Source: Metallyticus violacea
Lineage: Eukaryota > Arthropoda > Insecta > Mantodea > Metallyticidae
Assembly (NCBI GenBank): GCA_030762175.1
Contig: CM060834.1
Coordinates: forward strand, 64,275,501-64,339,500
Direction of reading: 5' to 3'
Length of the DNA stretch: 64,000 nt
Below, piece by piece: positions 11,633 through 23,201 of the stretch. Within the stretch, counting starts at the first letter, position 1. Each line of letters starts with the position of its first letter. The notes beneath the pieces are model-generated. The model was given only the letters and a program-made list of their open reading frames with translations, did no database searches and was not told the origin of the DNA. Position numbers and translations under genes: made by a program.

Positions 11633-13160
11633 TTTGATAGCATCAGACAAGCATATTATGCGCAAAGAATCTCGAAAAAAAAAAATTTTTTTTCGAAGTT
11701 TGGAAACTTCCTTAGAATCACTTTTTTTCCATTCTTATTTAAGATTACTGGTTCTCTTTCATTATACTAGTTTGATAGCCTCAGACAAGCATATTATGCG
11801 CAAAGAATCTCGAAAAGAAAAAAATTTTTTTTCGAAGTTTGGAAACTTCGTTAGAATCACTTTTTTTCCGTTCTTATTTAAGATAACTTGTTCTCTTTCA
11901 TTATACTAGTTTGATAGCCTTAGACAAGCATATTATGCGCAAAGAATCTCGAAAAGAAAAAAATTTTTTTTCGAAGTTTGGAAACTTCGTTAGAATCACT
12001 TTTTTTCCGTTCTTATTTGAGATAACTGGTTCTCTTTCATTATACTAGTTTGATAGCCTCAGACAAGCATATTATGCGCAAAGAATCTCGAAAAGAAAAA
12101 AATTTTTTTTCGAAGTTTGGAAACTTTCTTAGAATCACTTTTTTTCCATTCTTATTTGAGATAACTTGTTCTCTTTCATTATACTTGTTTGATAGCCTCA
12201 GACAAGCATATTATGCGCAAAGAATGTCGAAAAGAAAAAAATTTTATTTCGAAGTTTGGAAACTTCGTTAGAATCACTTTTTTTCCGTTCTTATTTGAGA
12301 TAACTGGTTCTCTTTCATTATACTAGTTTGATAGCCTCAGAGAAGCATATTATGCGCAAAGAATCTCTAAAAGAAAAAATTTTTTTTTCGAAGTTTGGAA
12401 ACTTCGTTAGAATCACTTTTTTTCCGTTCTTATTTGAGATAACTGGTTCTCTTTCATTATACTAGTTTGATAGCCTCAGACAAGCATATTATGCGCAAAG
12501 AATCTCGAAAAGAAAAAAATTTTTTTTCGAAGTTTGGAAACTTCCTTAGAATCACTTTTTTTCCATTCTTATTTAAGATTACTGGTTCTCTTTCATTATA
12601 CTAGTTTGATAGCCTCAGACAAGCATATTATGCGCAAAGAATCTCGAAAAGAAAAAAATTTTTATTCGAAGTTTCGAAACTTCGTTAGAATCACTTTTTT
12701 TCCGTTCTTATTTGAGATAACTTGTTCTCTTTCATTATACTAGTTTGATAGCCTTAGACAAGCATATTATGCGCAAAGAATCTCGAAAAGAAAAAAATTT
12801 TTTTTCGAAGTTTGGAAACTTCGTTGGAATCACATTTTTTCCGTTCTTATTTAAGATTACTGGTTCTCTTTCATTATACTAGTTTGATAGCCTCAGACAA
12901 GCATATTATGCGCAAAGAATGTCGAAAAGAAAAAAATTTTATTTCGAAGTTTGGAAACTTCGTTAGAATCACTTTTTTTCCGTTCTTATTTGAGATAACT
13001 GGTTCTCTTTCATTATACTACTTTGATAGCCTCAGAAAAGCATATTATGCGCAAAGAATCTCGAAAAGAAAAATATTTTTTTTCGAAGATTGGAAACCTC
13101 GTTAGAATCACTTTTTTTCCGTTCTTATTTGAGATAACTGGTTCTCTTTCATTATACTAG
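11633..13160 (+). repeat. HOR-B copy 2 (1,528 bp)
   Basis: Same eleven classes as 3967-5494 at offset 7,666. It is followed at 13161 by the 140-bp +A class. Two private changes (AAACTTTCTTAG near 12122 and TTTTATTCG near 12661) are shared only with the copy at 16594-17982, which shows those two were duplicated together. Confidence 0.88.
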
Positions 13161-13300
13161 TTTGAATAGCCTCAGACAAGCATATTATGCGCAAAGAATC
13201 TCGAAAAGAAAAAAATTTTTTTTCTAAGTTTGGAAACTTCCTTAGAATCACTTTTTTTCCGTTCTTATTTAAGATTACTGGTTCTCTTTCATTATACTAG
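13161..13300 (+). repeat. Chimeric monomer at a one-monomer deletion
   Basis: The left part is the +A class (TTTGAATAGCC, TTCTAAG, CTTCCTTAG). The right part is the next class (CCGTTCTTATTTAAGATTAC). In the sister copy at 17983 onward both parent monomers are present in full. Spacing from HOR-B to the following landmark is 139 bp less here, so one whole monomer was removed in register. Confidence 0.88.
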
Positions 13301-14551
13301 TTTGATAGCCTCAGACAAGCATATTATGCGCAAAGAATCTCGAAAAGAAAAAAATTTTTTTTCGAAGTTTGGAAACTTCGTTAGAATCACTTTTTTTCCG
13401 TTCTTATTTGAGATAACTTGTTCTCTTTCATTATACTAGTTTGATAGCCTTAGACAAGCATATTATGCGCAAAGAATCTCGAAAAGAAAAAAATTTTTTT
13501 TCGAAGTTTGGAAACTTAGTTGGAATCACTTTTTTCCCGTTCTTATTTAAGATTACTGGTTCTCTTTCATTATACTAGTTGGATAGCCTCAGACAAGCAT
13601 ATTATGCGCAAAGAATGTCGAAAAGAAAAAAATTTTATTTCGAAGTTTGGAAACTTCGTTAGAATCACTTTTTTTCCGTTCTTATTTGAGATAACTGGTT
13701 CTCTTTCATTATACTAGTTTGATAGCCTTAGACAAGCATATTATGCGCAAAGAATCTAGAAAAGAAAAAAAATTTTTTTCGAAGTTTGGAAACTTCGTTA
13801 GAATCACTTTTTTTCCGTTCTTATTTAAGATTACTGGTTCTCTTTCATTATACTAGTTTGATAGCCTCAGACAAGCACATTATGCGCAAAGAATCTCGAA
13901 AAGAAAAAAATTTTTTTTCGAAGTTTGGAAACTTCGTTAGAATCACTTTTTTTCCGTTGTTATTTGAGATAACTTGTTCTCTTTCATTATACTAGTTTGA
14001 TAGCCTCAGACAAGCATATTATGCGCAAAGAATCTCGAAAAGAAAAAATTTTTTTTTCGAAGTTTGGAAACTTCGTTAGAATCACTTTTTTTCCGTTGTT
14101 ATTTGAGATAACTTGTTCTCTTTCATTATACTAGTTTGATAGCCTTAGACAAGCATATTATGCGCAAAGAATCTCGAAAAGAAAAAAATTTTTTTTCGAA
14201 GTTTGGAAACTTCGTTGGAATCACTTTTTTTCCGTTCTTATTTAAGATTACTGGTTCTCTTTCATTATACTAGTTTGATAGCCTCAGACAAGCATATTAT
14301 GCGCAAAGAATGTCGAAAAGAAAAAAATTTTATTTCGAAGTTTGGAAACTTCGTTAGAATCACTTTTTTTCCGTTCTTATTTGAGATAACTGGTTCTCTT
14401 TCATTATACTAGTTTGATAGCCTCAGAGAAGCATATTATGCGCAAAGAATCTCTAAAAGAAAAATTTTTTTTTTCGAAGTTTGGAAACTTCGTTAGAATC
14501 ACTTTTTTTCCGTTCTTATTTGAGATAACTGGTTCTCCTTCATTATACTAG

Positions 14552-14629
14552 TTTGATAGCCTCAGAAAATCATAGAAAATCATAGGTACGTTCTTATTTG
14601 AGATAACTGGTTCTCCTTCATTATACTAG
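14552..14629 (+). repeat. 78-bp truncated monomer 8
   Basis: Counterpart of 9591 at offset 4,961. Confidence 0.95.
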
Positions 14630-15463
14630 TTTGATAGCCTCAGAAAATCATAGGTATGCGCAAAGAATCTCGAAAAGAAAAAAATTTTTTTCGAAGTTTG
14701 GAAACTTCGTTAGAATCACTTTTTTTCCGTTCTTATTTGAGATAACTGGTTCTCTTTCATTATACTAGTTTGATAGCCTTAGACAAGCATATTATGCGCA
14801 AAGAATCTCGAAAAGAAAAAAAATTTTTTTCGAAGTTTGGAAACTTCGTTAGAATCACTTTTTTTCCGTTCTTATTTAAGATTACTGGTTCTCTTTCATT
14901 ATACTAGTTTGATAGCCTCAGACAAGCATATTATGCGCAAAGAATCTCGAAAAGAAAAAATTTTTTTTTCGAAGTTTGGAAACTTCGTTAGAATCACTTT
15001 TTTTCCGTTGTTATTTGAGATAACTTGTTCTCTTTCATTATACTAGTTTGATAGCCTTAGACAAGCATATTATGCGCAAAGAATCTCGAAAAGAAAAAAA
15101 TTTTTTTTCGAAGTTTGGAAACTTCGTTGGAATCACTTTTTTTCCGTTCTTATTTAAGATTACTGGTTCTCTTTCATTATACTAGTTTGATAGCCTCAGA
15201 CAAGCATATTATGCGCAAAGAATGTCGAAAAGAAAAAAATTTTATTTCGAAGTTTGGAAACTTCGTTAGAATCACTTTTTTTCCGTTCTTATTTGAGATA
15301 ACTGGTTTTCTTTCATTATACTAGTTTGATAGCCTCAGAGAAGCATATTATGCGCAAAGAATCTCTAAAAGAAAAAATTTTTTTTTCGAAGTTTGGAAAC
15401 TTCGTTAGAATCACTTTTTTTCCGTTCTTATTTGAGATAACTGGTTCTCCTTCATTATACTAG

Positions 15464-15541
15464 TTTGATAGCCTCAGAAAATCATAGAAAATCATAGGTA
15501 CGTTCTTATTTGAGATAACTGGTTCTCCTTCATTATACTAG
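15464..15541 (+). repeat. 78-bp truncated monomer 9
   Basis: Counterpart of 10503 at offset 4,961. Confidence 0.95.
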
Positions 15542-16376
15542 TTTGATAGCCTCAGAAAATCATAGGTATGCGCAAAGAATCTCGAAAAGAAAAAAATTTT
15601 TTTTCGAAGTTTGGAAACTTCGTTAGAATCACTTTTTTTCCGTTCTTATTTGAGATAACTTGTTCTCTTTCATTATACTAGTTTGATAGCCTTAGACAAG
15701 CATATTATGCGCAAAGAATCTCGAAAAGAAAAAAAATTTTTTTCGAAGTTTGGAAACTTCGTTAGAATCACTTTTTTTCCGTTCTTATTTAAGATTACTG
15801 GTTCTCTTTCATTATACTAGTTTGATAGCCTCAGACAAGCATATTATGCGCAAAGAATCTCGAAAAGAAAAAAATTTTTTTTCGAAGTTTGGAAACTTCG
15901 TTAGAATCACTTTTTTTCCGTTGTTATTTGAGATAACTTGTTCTCTTTCATTATACTAGTTTGATAGCCTTAGACAAGCATATTATGCGCAAAGAATCTC
16001 GAAAAGAAAAAAATTTTTTTTCGAAGTTTGGAAACTTCGTTGGAATCACTTTTTTTCCGTTCTTATTTAAGATTACTGGTTCTCTTTCATTATACTAGTT
16101 TGATAGCCTCAGACAAGCATATTATGCGCAAAGAATGTCGAAAAGAAAAAAATTTTATTTCGAAGTTTGGAAACTTCGTTAGAATCACTTTTTTTCCGTT
16201 CTTATTTGAGATAACTGGTTCTCTTTCATTATACTAGTTTGATAGCCTCAGAGAAGCATATTATGCGCAAAGAATCTCTAAAAGAAAAAATTTTTTTTTC
16301 GAAGTTTGGAAACTTCGTTAGAATCACTTTTTTTCCGTTCTTATTTGAGATAACTGGTTCTCCTTCATTATACTAG

Positions 16377-16454
16377 TTTGATAGCCTCAGAAAATCATAG
16401 AAAATCATAGGTACGTTCTTATTTGAGATAACTGGTTCTCCTTCATTATACTAG
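16377..16454 (+). repeat. 78-bp truncated monomer 10
   Basis: Counterpart of 11416 at offset 4,961. Confidence 0.95.
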
Positions 16455-16593
16455 TTTGATAGCCTCAGAAAATCATAGGTATGCGCAAAGAATCTCGAAA
16501 AGAAAAAAATTTTTTTCGAAGTTTGGAAACTTCGTTAGAATCACTTTTTTTCCGTTCTTATTTGAGATAACTGGTTCTCTTTCATTATACTAG

Positions 16594-16731
16594 TTTGATA
16601 GCATCAGACAAGCATATTATGCGCAAAGAATCTCGAAAAAAAAAAATTTTTTTTCGAAGTTTGGAAACTTCGTTAGAATCACTTTTTTTCCGTTCTTATT
16701 TAAGATAACTTGTTCTCTTTCATTATACTAG
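16594..16731 (+). repeat. Chimeric monomer inside a shortened HOR-B
   Basis: It starts as the HOR-B first class (GCATCAGAC with an uninterrupted A run) but ends as the third class (CGTTAG, CCGTTCTTATTTAAGATAACTTG). The two-monomer interval found in other HOR-B copies is fused into one 138-bp unit. Confidence 0.88.
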
Positions 16732-17982
16732 TTTGATAGCCTTAGACAAGCATATTATGCGCAAAGAATCTCGAAAAGAAAAAAATTTTTTTTCGAAGTT
16801 TGGAAACTTCGTTAGAATCACTTTTTTTCCGTTCTTATTTGAGATAACTGGTTCTCTTTCATTATACTAGTTTGATAGCCTCAGACAAGCATATTATGCG
16901 CAAAGAATCTCGAAAAGAAAAAAATTTTTTTTCGAAGTTTGGAAACTTTCTTAGAATCACTTTTTTTCCATTCTTATTTGAGATAACTTGTTCTCTTTCA
17001 TTATACTTGTTTGATAGCCTCAGACAAGCATATTATGCGCAAAGAATGTCGAAAAGAAAAAAATTTTATTTCGAAGTTTGGAAACTTCGTTAGAATCACT
17101 TTTTTTCCGTTCTTATTTGAGATAACTGGTTCTCTTTCATTATACTAGTTTGATAGCCTCAGAGAAGCATATTATGCGCAAAGAATCTCTAAAAGAAAAA
17201 ATTTTTTTTTCGAAGTTTGGAAACTTCGTTAGAATCACTTTTTTTCCGTTCTTATTTGAGATAACTGGTTCTCTTTCATTATACTAGTTTGATAGCCTCA
17301 GACAAGCATATTATGCGCAAAGAATCTCGAAAAGAAAAAAATTTTTTTTCGAAGTTTGGAAACTTCCTTAGAATCACTTTTTTTCCATTCTTATTTAAGA
17401 TTACTGGTTCTCTTTCATTATACTAGTTTGATAGCCTCAGACAAGCATATTATGCGCAAAGAATCTCGAAAAGAAAAAAATTTTTATTCGAAGTTTCGAA
17501 ACTTCGTTAGAATCACTTTTTTTCCGTTCTTATTTGAGATAACTTGTTCTCTTTCATTATACTAGTTTGATAGCCTTAGACAAGCATATTATGCGCAAAG
17601 AATCTCGAAAAGAAAAAAATTTTTTTTCGAAGTTTGGAAACTTCGTTGGAATCACATTTTTTCCGTTCTTATTTAAGATTACTGGTTCTCTTTCATTATA
17701 CTAGTTTGATAGCCTCAGACAAGCATATTATGCGCAAAGAATGTCGAAAAGAAAAAAATTTTATTTCGAAGTTTGGAAACTTCGTTAGAATCACTTTTTT
17801 TCCGTTCTTATTTGAGATAACTGGTTCTCTTTCATTATACTACTTTGATAGCCTCAGAAAAGCATATTATGCGCAAAGAATCTCGAAAAGAAAAATATTT
17901 TTTTTCGAAGATTGGAAACCTCGTTAGAATCACTTTTTTTCCGTTCTTATTTGAGATAACTGGTTCTCTTTCATTATACTAG
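16594..17982 (+). repeat. HOR-B copy 3, one monomer deleted (1,389 bp)
   Basis: Ten monomers instead of eleven. From 16871 on it matches 12050 onward at offset 4,822, which is 4,961 minus one monomer. It is followed directly by the +A monomer of HOR-C. Confidence 0.87.
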
Positions 17983-20066
17983 TTTGAATAGCCTCAGACA
18001 AGCATATTATGCGCAAAGAATCTCGAAAAGAAAAAAATTTTTTTTCTAAGTTTGGAAACTTCCTTAGAATCACTTTTTTTCCATTCTTATTTGAGATAAC
18101 TTGATCTCTTTCATTATACTAGTTTGATAGCCTTAGACAAGCATATTATGCGCAAAGAATCTCGAAAAGAAAAAAATTTTTTTTCGAAGTTTGGAAACTT
18201 CGTTAGAATCACTTTTTTTCCGTTCTTATTTAAGATTACTGGTTCTCTTTCATTATACTAGTTTGATAGCCTCAGACAAGCATATTATGCGCAAAGAATC
18301 TCGAAAAGAAAAAAATTTTTTTTCGAAGTTTGGAAACTTCGTTAGAATCACTTTTTTTCCGTTCTTATTTGAGATAACTTGTTCTCTTTCATTATACTAG
18401 TTTGATAGCCTTAGACAAGCATATTATGCGCAAAGAATCTCGAAAAGAAAAAAATTTTTTTTCGAAGTTTGGAAACTTAGTTGGAATCACTTTTTTCCCG
18501 TTCTTATTTAAGATTACTGGTTCTCTTTCATTATACTAGTTGGATAGCCTCAGACAAGCATATTATGCGCAAAGAATGTCGAAAAGAAAAAAATTTTATT
18601 TCGAAGTTTGGAAACTTCGTTAGAATCACTTTTTTTCCGTTCTTATTTGAGATAACTGGTTCTCTTTCATTATACTAGTTTGATAGCCTTAGACAAGCAT
18701 ATTATGCGCAAAGAATCTAGAAAAGAAAAAAAATTTTTTTCGAAGTTTGGAAACTTCGTTAGAATCACTTTTTTTCCGTTCTTATTTAAGATTACTGGTT
18801 CTCTTTCATTATACTAGTTTGATAGCCTCAGACAAGCACATTATGCGCAAAGAATCTCGAAAAGAAAAAAATTTTTTTTCGAAGTTTGGAAACTTCGTTA
18901 GAATCACTTTTTTTCCGTTGTTATTTGAGATAACTTGTTCTCTTTCATTATACTAGTTTGATAGCCTTAGACAAGCATATTATGCGCAAAGAATCTCGAA
19001 AAGAAAAAAAATTTTTTTCGAAGTTTGGAAACTTCGTTGGAATCACTTTTTTTCCGTTCTTATTTAAGATTACTGGTTCTCTTTCATTATACTAGTTTGA
19101 TAGCCTCAGACAAGCATATTATGCGCAAAGAATGTCGAAAAGAAAAAAAATTTATTTCGAAGTTTGGAAACTTCGTTAGAATCACTTTTTTTCCGTTCTT
19201 ATTTGAGATAACTGGTTCTCTTTCATTATACTAGTTTGATAGCCTCAGAAAAGCATATTATGCGCAAAGAATCTCTAAAAGAAAAAATTTTTTTTTCGAA
19301 GTTTGGAAACTTCGTTAGAAGCACTTTTTTTCCGTTCTTATTTGAGATAACTGGTTCTCCTTCATTATACTAGTTTGATAGCCTCAGACAAGCATATTAT
19401 GCGCAAAGAATCTCGAAAAGAATAAAATTTTTTTTCGAAGTTCGAAACTTCCTTAGAATCACTTTTTTTCCATTCTTATTTAAGATTACTGGTTCTCTTT
19501 CATTATACTAGTTTGATAGCCTCAGAAAAGCATATTATGCGCAAAGAATCTCGAAAAGAAAAAATTTTTTTTTCGAAGTTTGGAAACTTCGTTAGAATCA
19601 CTTTTTTTCCGTTCTTATTTAAGATAACTTGTTCTCTTTCATTATACTAGTTTGATAGCCTTAGACAAGCATATTATGCGCAAAGAATCTCGAAAAGAAA
19701 AAAATTTTTTTTCAAAGTTTGGAAACTTCCTTAGAATCACTTTTTTCCGTTCTTATTTGAGATAACTGGTTCTCTTTCATTATACTTGTTTGATAACCTC
19801 AGACAAGCATATTATGCGCAAAGAATGTCGAAAAGGAAAAAATTTTATTTCGAAGTTTGGAAACTTCGTTAGAATCACTTTTCTTCCGTTCTTATTTGAG
19901 ATAACTGGTTCTCTTTCATTATACTAGTTTGATAGCCTCAGACAAGCATATTATGCGCAAAGAATGTCGAAAAGAAAAAAATTTTATTTCGAAGTTTGGA
20001 AACTTCGTTAGAATCACTTTTTTTCCGTTCTTATTTGAGATAACTGGTTCTCTTTCATTATACTAG
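17983..20066 (+). repeat. HOR-C copy 1 (2,084 bp, fifteen monomers)
   Basis: Begins with the 140-bp +A monomer. It includes the AGTTGGATAG joint (about 18537), the CTAGAAAAG monomer, the CACATTATG monomer, the AGAAGCAC monomer near 19318, the shortened dyad CGAAGTTCGAAACTTCC near 19436, TTTCAAAG near 19712 and TTTTCTTCCG near 19880. The same markers follow at +2,779 bp. The last monomer (19928-20066) is a second AATGTCG copy that the later HOR-C copies lack. Confidence 0.88.
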
Positions 20067-20761
20067 TTTGATAGCCTCAGAGAAGCATATTATGCGCAAA
20101 GAATCTCTAAAAGAAAAAATTTTTTTTTCGAAGTTTGGAAACTTCGTTAGAATCACTTTTTTTCCGTTCTTATTTGAGATAACTGGTTCTCTTTCATTAT
20201 ACTAGTTTGATAGCCTCAGACAAGCATATTATGCGCAAAGAATCTCGAAAAGAAAAAAATTTTTTTTCGAAGTTTGGAAACTTCCTTAGAATCACTTTTT
20301 TTCCATTCTTATTTAAGATTACTGGTTCTCTTTCATTATACTAGTTTGATAGCCTCAGACAAGCATATTATGCGCAAAGAATCTCGAAAAGAAAAAAATT
20401 TTTTTTCGAAGTTTCGAAACTTCGTTAGAATCACTTTTTTTCCGTTCTTATTTGAGATAACTTGTTCTCTTTCATTATACTAGTTTGATAGCCTTAGACA
20501 AGCATATTATGCGCAAAGAATCTCGAAAAGAAAAAAATTTTTTTTCGAAGTTTGGAAACTTCGTTGGAATCACATTTTTTCCGTTCTTATTTAAGATTAC
20601 TGGTTCTCTTTCATTATACTAGTTTGATAGCCTCAGACAAGCATATTATGCGCAAAGAATGTCGAAAAGAAAAAAATTTTATTTCGAAGTTTGGAAACTT
20701 CGTTAGAATCACTTTTTTTCCGTTCTTATTTGAGATAACTGGTTCTCTTTCATTATACTAG
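20067..20761 (+). repeat. HOR-B tail, five monomers
   Basis: CAGAGAAG monomer followed by the HOR-B end classes, with a perfect palindrome at 20407-20424. Compared with 23896-24729 it lacks the ACTACTTTG/GATTGG monomer, so it is 139 bp shorter. Confidence 0.82.
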
Positions 20762-22845
20762 TTTGAATAGCCTCAGACAAGCATATTATGCGCAAAGAAT
20801 CTCGAAAAGAAAAAAATTTTTTTTCTAAGTTTGGAAACTTCCTTAGAATCACTTTTTTTCCATTCTTATTTGAGATAACTTGATCTCTTTCATTATACTA
20901 GTTTGATAGCCTTAGACAAGCATATTATGCGCAAAGAATCTCGAAAAGAAAAAAATTTTTTTTCGAAGTTTGGAAACTTCGTTAGAATCACTTTTTTTCC
21001 GTTCTTATTTAAGATTACTGCTTCTCTTTCATTATACTAGTTTGATAGCCTCAGACAAGCATATTATGCGCAAAGAATCTCGAAAAGAAAAAAATTTTTT
21101 TTCGAAGTATGGAAACTTCGTTAGAAACACTTTTTTTCCGTTCTTATTTGAGATAACTTGTTCTCTTTCATTATACTAGTTTGATAGCCTTAGACAAGCA
21201 TATTATGCGCAAAGAATCTCGAAAAGAAAAAAATTTTTTTTCGAAGTTTGGAAACTTAGTTGGAATCACTTTTTTTCCGTTCTTATTTAAGATTACTGGT
21301 TCTCTTTCATTATACTAGTTGGATAGCCTCAGACAAGCATATTATGCGCAAAGAATGTCGAAAAGAAAAAAATTTTATTTCGAAGTTTGGAAACTTCGTT
21401 AGAATCACTTTTTTTCCGTTCTTATTTGAGATAACTGGTTCTCTTTCATTATACTAGTTTGATAGCCTTAGACAAGCATATTATGCGCAAAGAATCTAGA
21501 AAAGAAAAAAAATTTTTTTCGAAGTTTGGAAACTTCGTTAGAATCACTTTTTTTCCGTTCTTATTTAAGATTACTGGTTCTCTTTCATTATACTAGTTTG
21601 ATAGCCTCAGACAAGCACATTATGCGCAAAGAATCTCTAAAAGAAAAAAATTTTTTTTCGAAGTTTGGAAACTTCGTTAGAATCACTTTTTTTCCGTTGT
21701 TATTTGAGATAACTTGTTCTCTTTCATTATACTAGTTTGATAGCCTTAGACAAGCATATTATGCGCAAAGAATCTCGAAAAGAAAAAAAATTTTTTTCGA
21801 AGTTTGGAAACTTCGTTGGAATCACTTTTTTTCCGTTCTTATTTAAGATTACTGGTTCTCTTTCATTATACTAGTTTGATAGCCTCAGACAAGCATATTA
21901 TGCGCAAAGAATGTCGAAAAGAAAAAAAATTTATTTCGAAGTTTGGAAACTTCGTTAGAATCACTTTTTTTCCGTTCTTATTTGAGATAACTGGTTCTCT
22001 TTCATTATACTAGTTTGATAGCCTCAGAAAAGCATATTATGCGCAAAGAATCTCTAAAAGAAAAAATTTTTTTTTCGAAGTTTGGAAACTTCGTTAGAAG
22101 CACTTTTTTTCCGTTCTTATTTGAGATAACTGGTTCTCCTTCATTATACTAGTTTGATAGCCTCAGACAAGCATATTATGCGCAAAGAATCTCGAAAAGA
22201 ATAAAATTTTTTTTCGAAGTTCGAAACTTCCTTAGAATCACTTTTTTTCCATTCTTATTTAAGATTACTGGTTCTCTTTCATTATACTAGTTTGATAGCC
22301 TCAGAAAAGCATATTATGCGCAAAGAATCTCGAAAAGAAAAAATTTTTTTTTCGAAGTTTGGAAAGTTCTTTAGAATCACTTTTTTTCCGTTCTTATTTA
22401 AGATAACTTGTTCTCTTTCATTATACTAGTTTGATAGCCTTAGACAAGCATATTATGCGCAAAGAATCTCGAAAAGAAAAAAATTTTTTTTCAAAGTTTG
22501 GAAACTTCCTTAGAATCACTTTTTTCCGTTCTTATTTGAGATAACTGGTTCTCTTTCATTATACTTGTTTGATAACCTCAGACAAGCATATTATGCGCAA
22601 AGAATGTCGAAAAGGAAAAAATTTTATTTCGAAGTTTGGAAACTTCGTTAGAATCACTTTTCTTCCGTTCTTATTTGAGATAACTGGTTCTCTTTCATTA
22701 TACTAGTTTGATAGCCTCAGACAAGCATATTATGCGCAAAGAATGTCGAAAAGAAAAAAATTTTATTTCGAAGTTTGGAAACTTCGTTAGAATCACTTTT
22801 TTTCCGTTCTTATTTGAGATAACTGGTTCTCTTTCATTATACTAG
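20762..22845 (+). repeat. HOR-C copy 2 (2,084 bp, fifteen monomers)
   Basis: Matches 17983-20066 class for class at offset 2,779, including the rare TTTCAAAG and TTTTCTTCCG changes and the extra AATGTCG monomer at 22707-22845. Small private changes include GAAGTATGG and AGAAACAC (about 21112-21130). Confidence 0.88.
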
Positions 22846-23201
22846 TTTGATAGCCTCAGAGAAGCATATTATGCGCAAAGAATCTCTAAAAGAAAAAAAT
22901 TTTTTTTCGAAGTTTGGAAACTTCGTTAGAATCACTTTTTTTCCGTTCTTATTTGAGATAACTGGTTCTCCTTCATTATACTAGTTTGATAGCCTCAGAA
23001 AATCATAGAAAATCATAGGTACGTTCTTATTGGAGATAACTGGTTCTCCTTCATTATACTAGTTTGATAGCCTCAGAAAATCATAGGTATGCGCAAAGAA
23101 TCTCGAAAAGAAAAAAATTTTTTTCGAAGTTTGGAAACTTCGTTAGAATCACTTTTTTTCCGTTCTTATTTGAGATAACTGGTTCTCTTTCATTATACTA
23201 G
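22846..23201 (+). repeat. HOR-A tail (CAGAGAAG + 78-bp unit + GGTATGCG)
   Basis: Only the last three HOR-A units are present: 139, 78 and 139 bp. The 78-bp unit here carries a private TTATTGGAG change. Together with the first part of the following HOR-B, this tail forms a 1,050-bp segment (22846-23895) that is absent between HOR-C copy 1 and its tail. Confidence 0.85.
22985..23062 (+). repeat. 78-bp truncated monomer 11
   Basis: Isolated copy inside the 1,050-bp segment between HOR-C copies; carries TTATTGGAG where others have TTATTTGAG. Confidence 0.95.

Larger units (their letters stand above)
9035..13995 (+). repeat. 4,961-bp tandem duplication, copy 1
   Basis: Copy 1 ends at 13995 and copy 2 starts at 13996 with the same monomer class. 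Shared private variants at constant offset 4,961 include ACTGGTTTTC (10340s / 15300s) and CACATTATGCG (13870s / 18830s). TTTTATTCG (12661 / 17483) and AAACTTTCTTAG (about 12122 / 16943) are also shared but offset by 4,822, because copy 2 has lost one monomer upstream of them. The block contains three HOR-A truncated units, a full HOR-B (11633-13160) and the head of HOR-C. Copy 1 has lost one monomer relative to copy 2 at the chimeric monomer 13161-13300. Confidence 0.88.
13996..18956 (+). repeat. 4,961-bp tandem duplication, copy 2
   Basis: Same order and private variants as 9035-13995. It lacks one monomer inside HOR-B (joint at 16594-16731) and retains one monomer that copy 1 lost at 13161-13300. 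The two differences cancel, which is why both copies are exactly 4,961 bp. The right end overlaps the first HOR-C copy, which begins at 17983. Confidence 0.88.
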
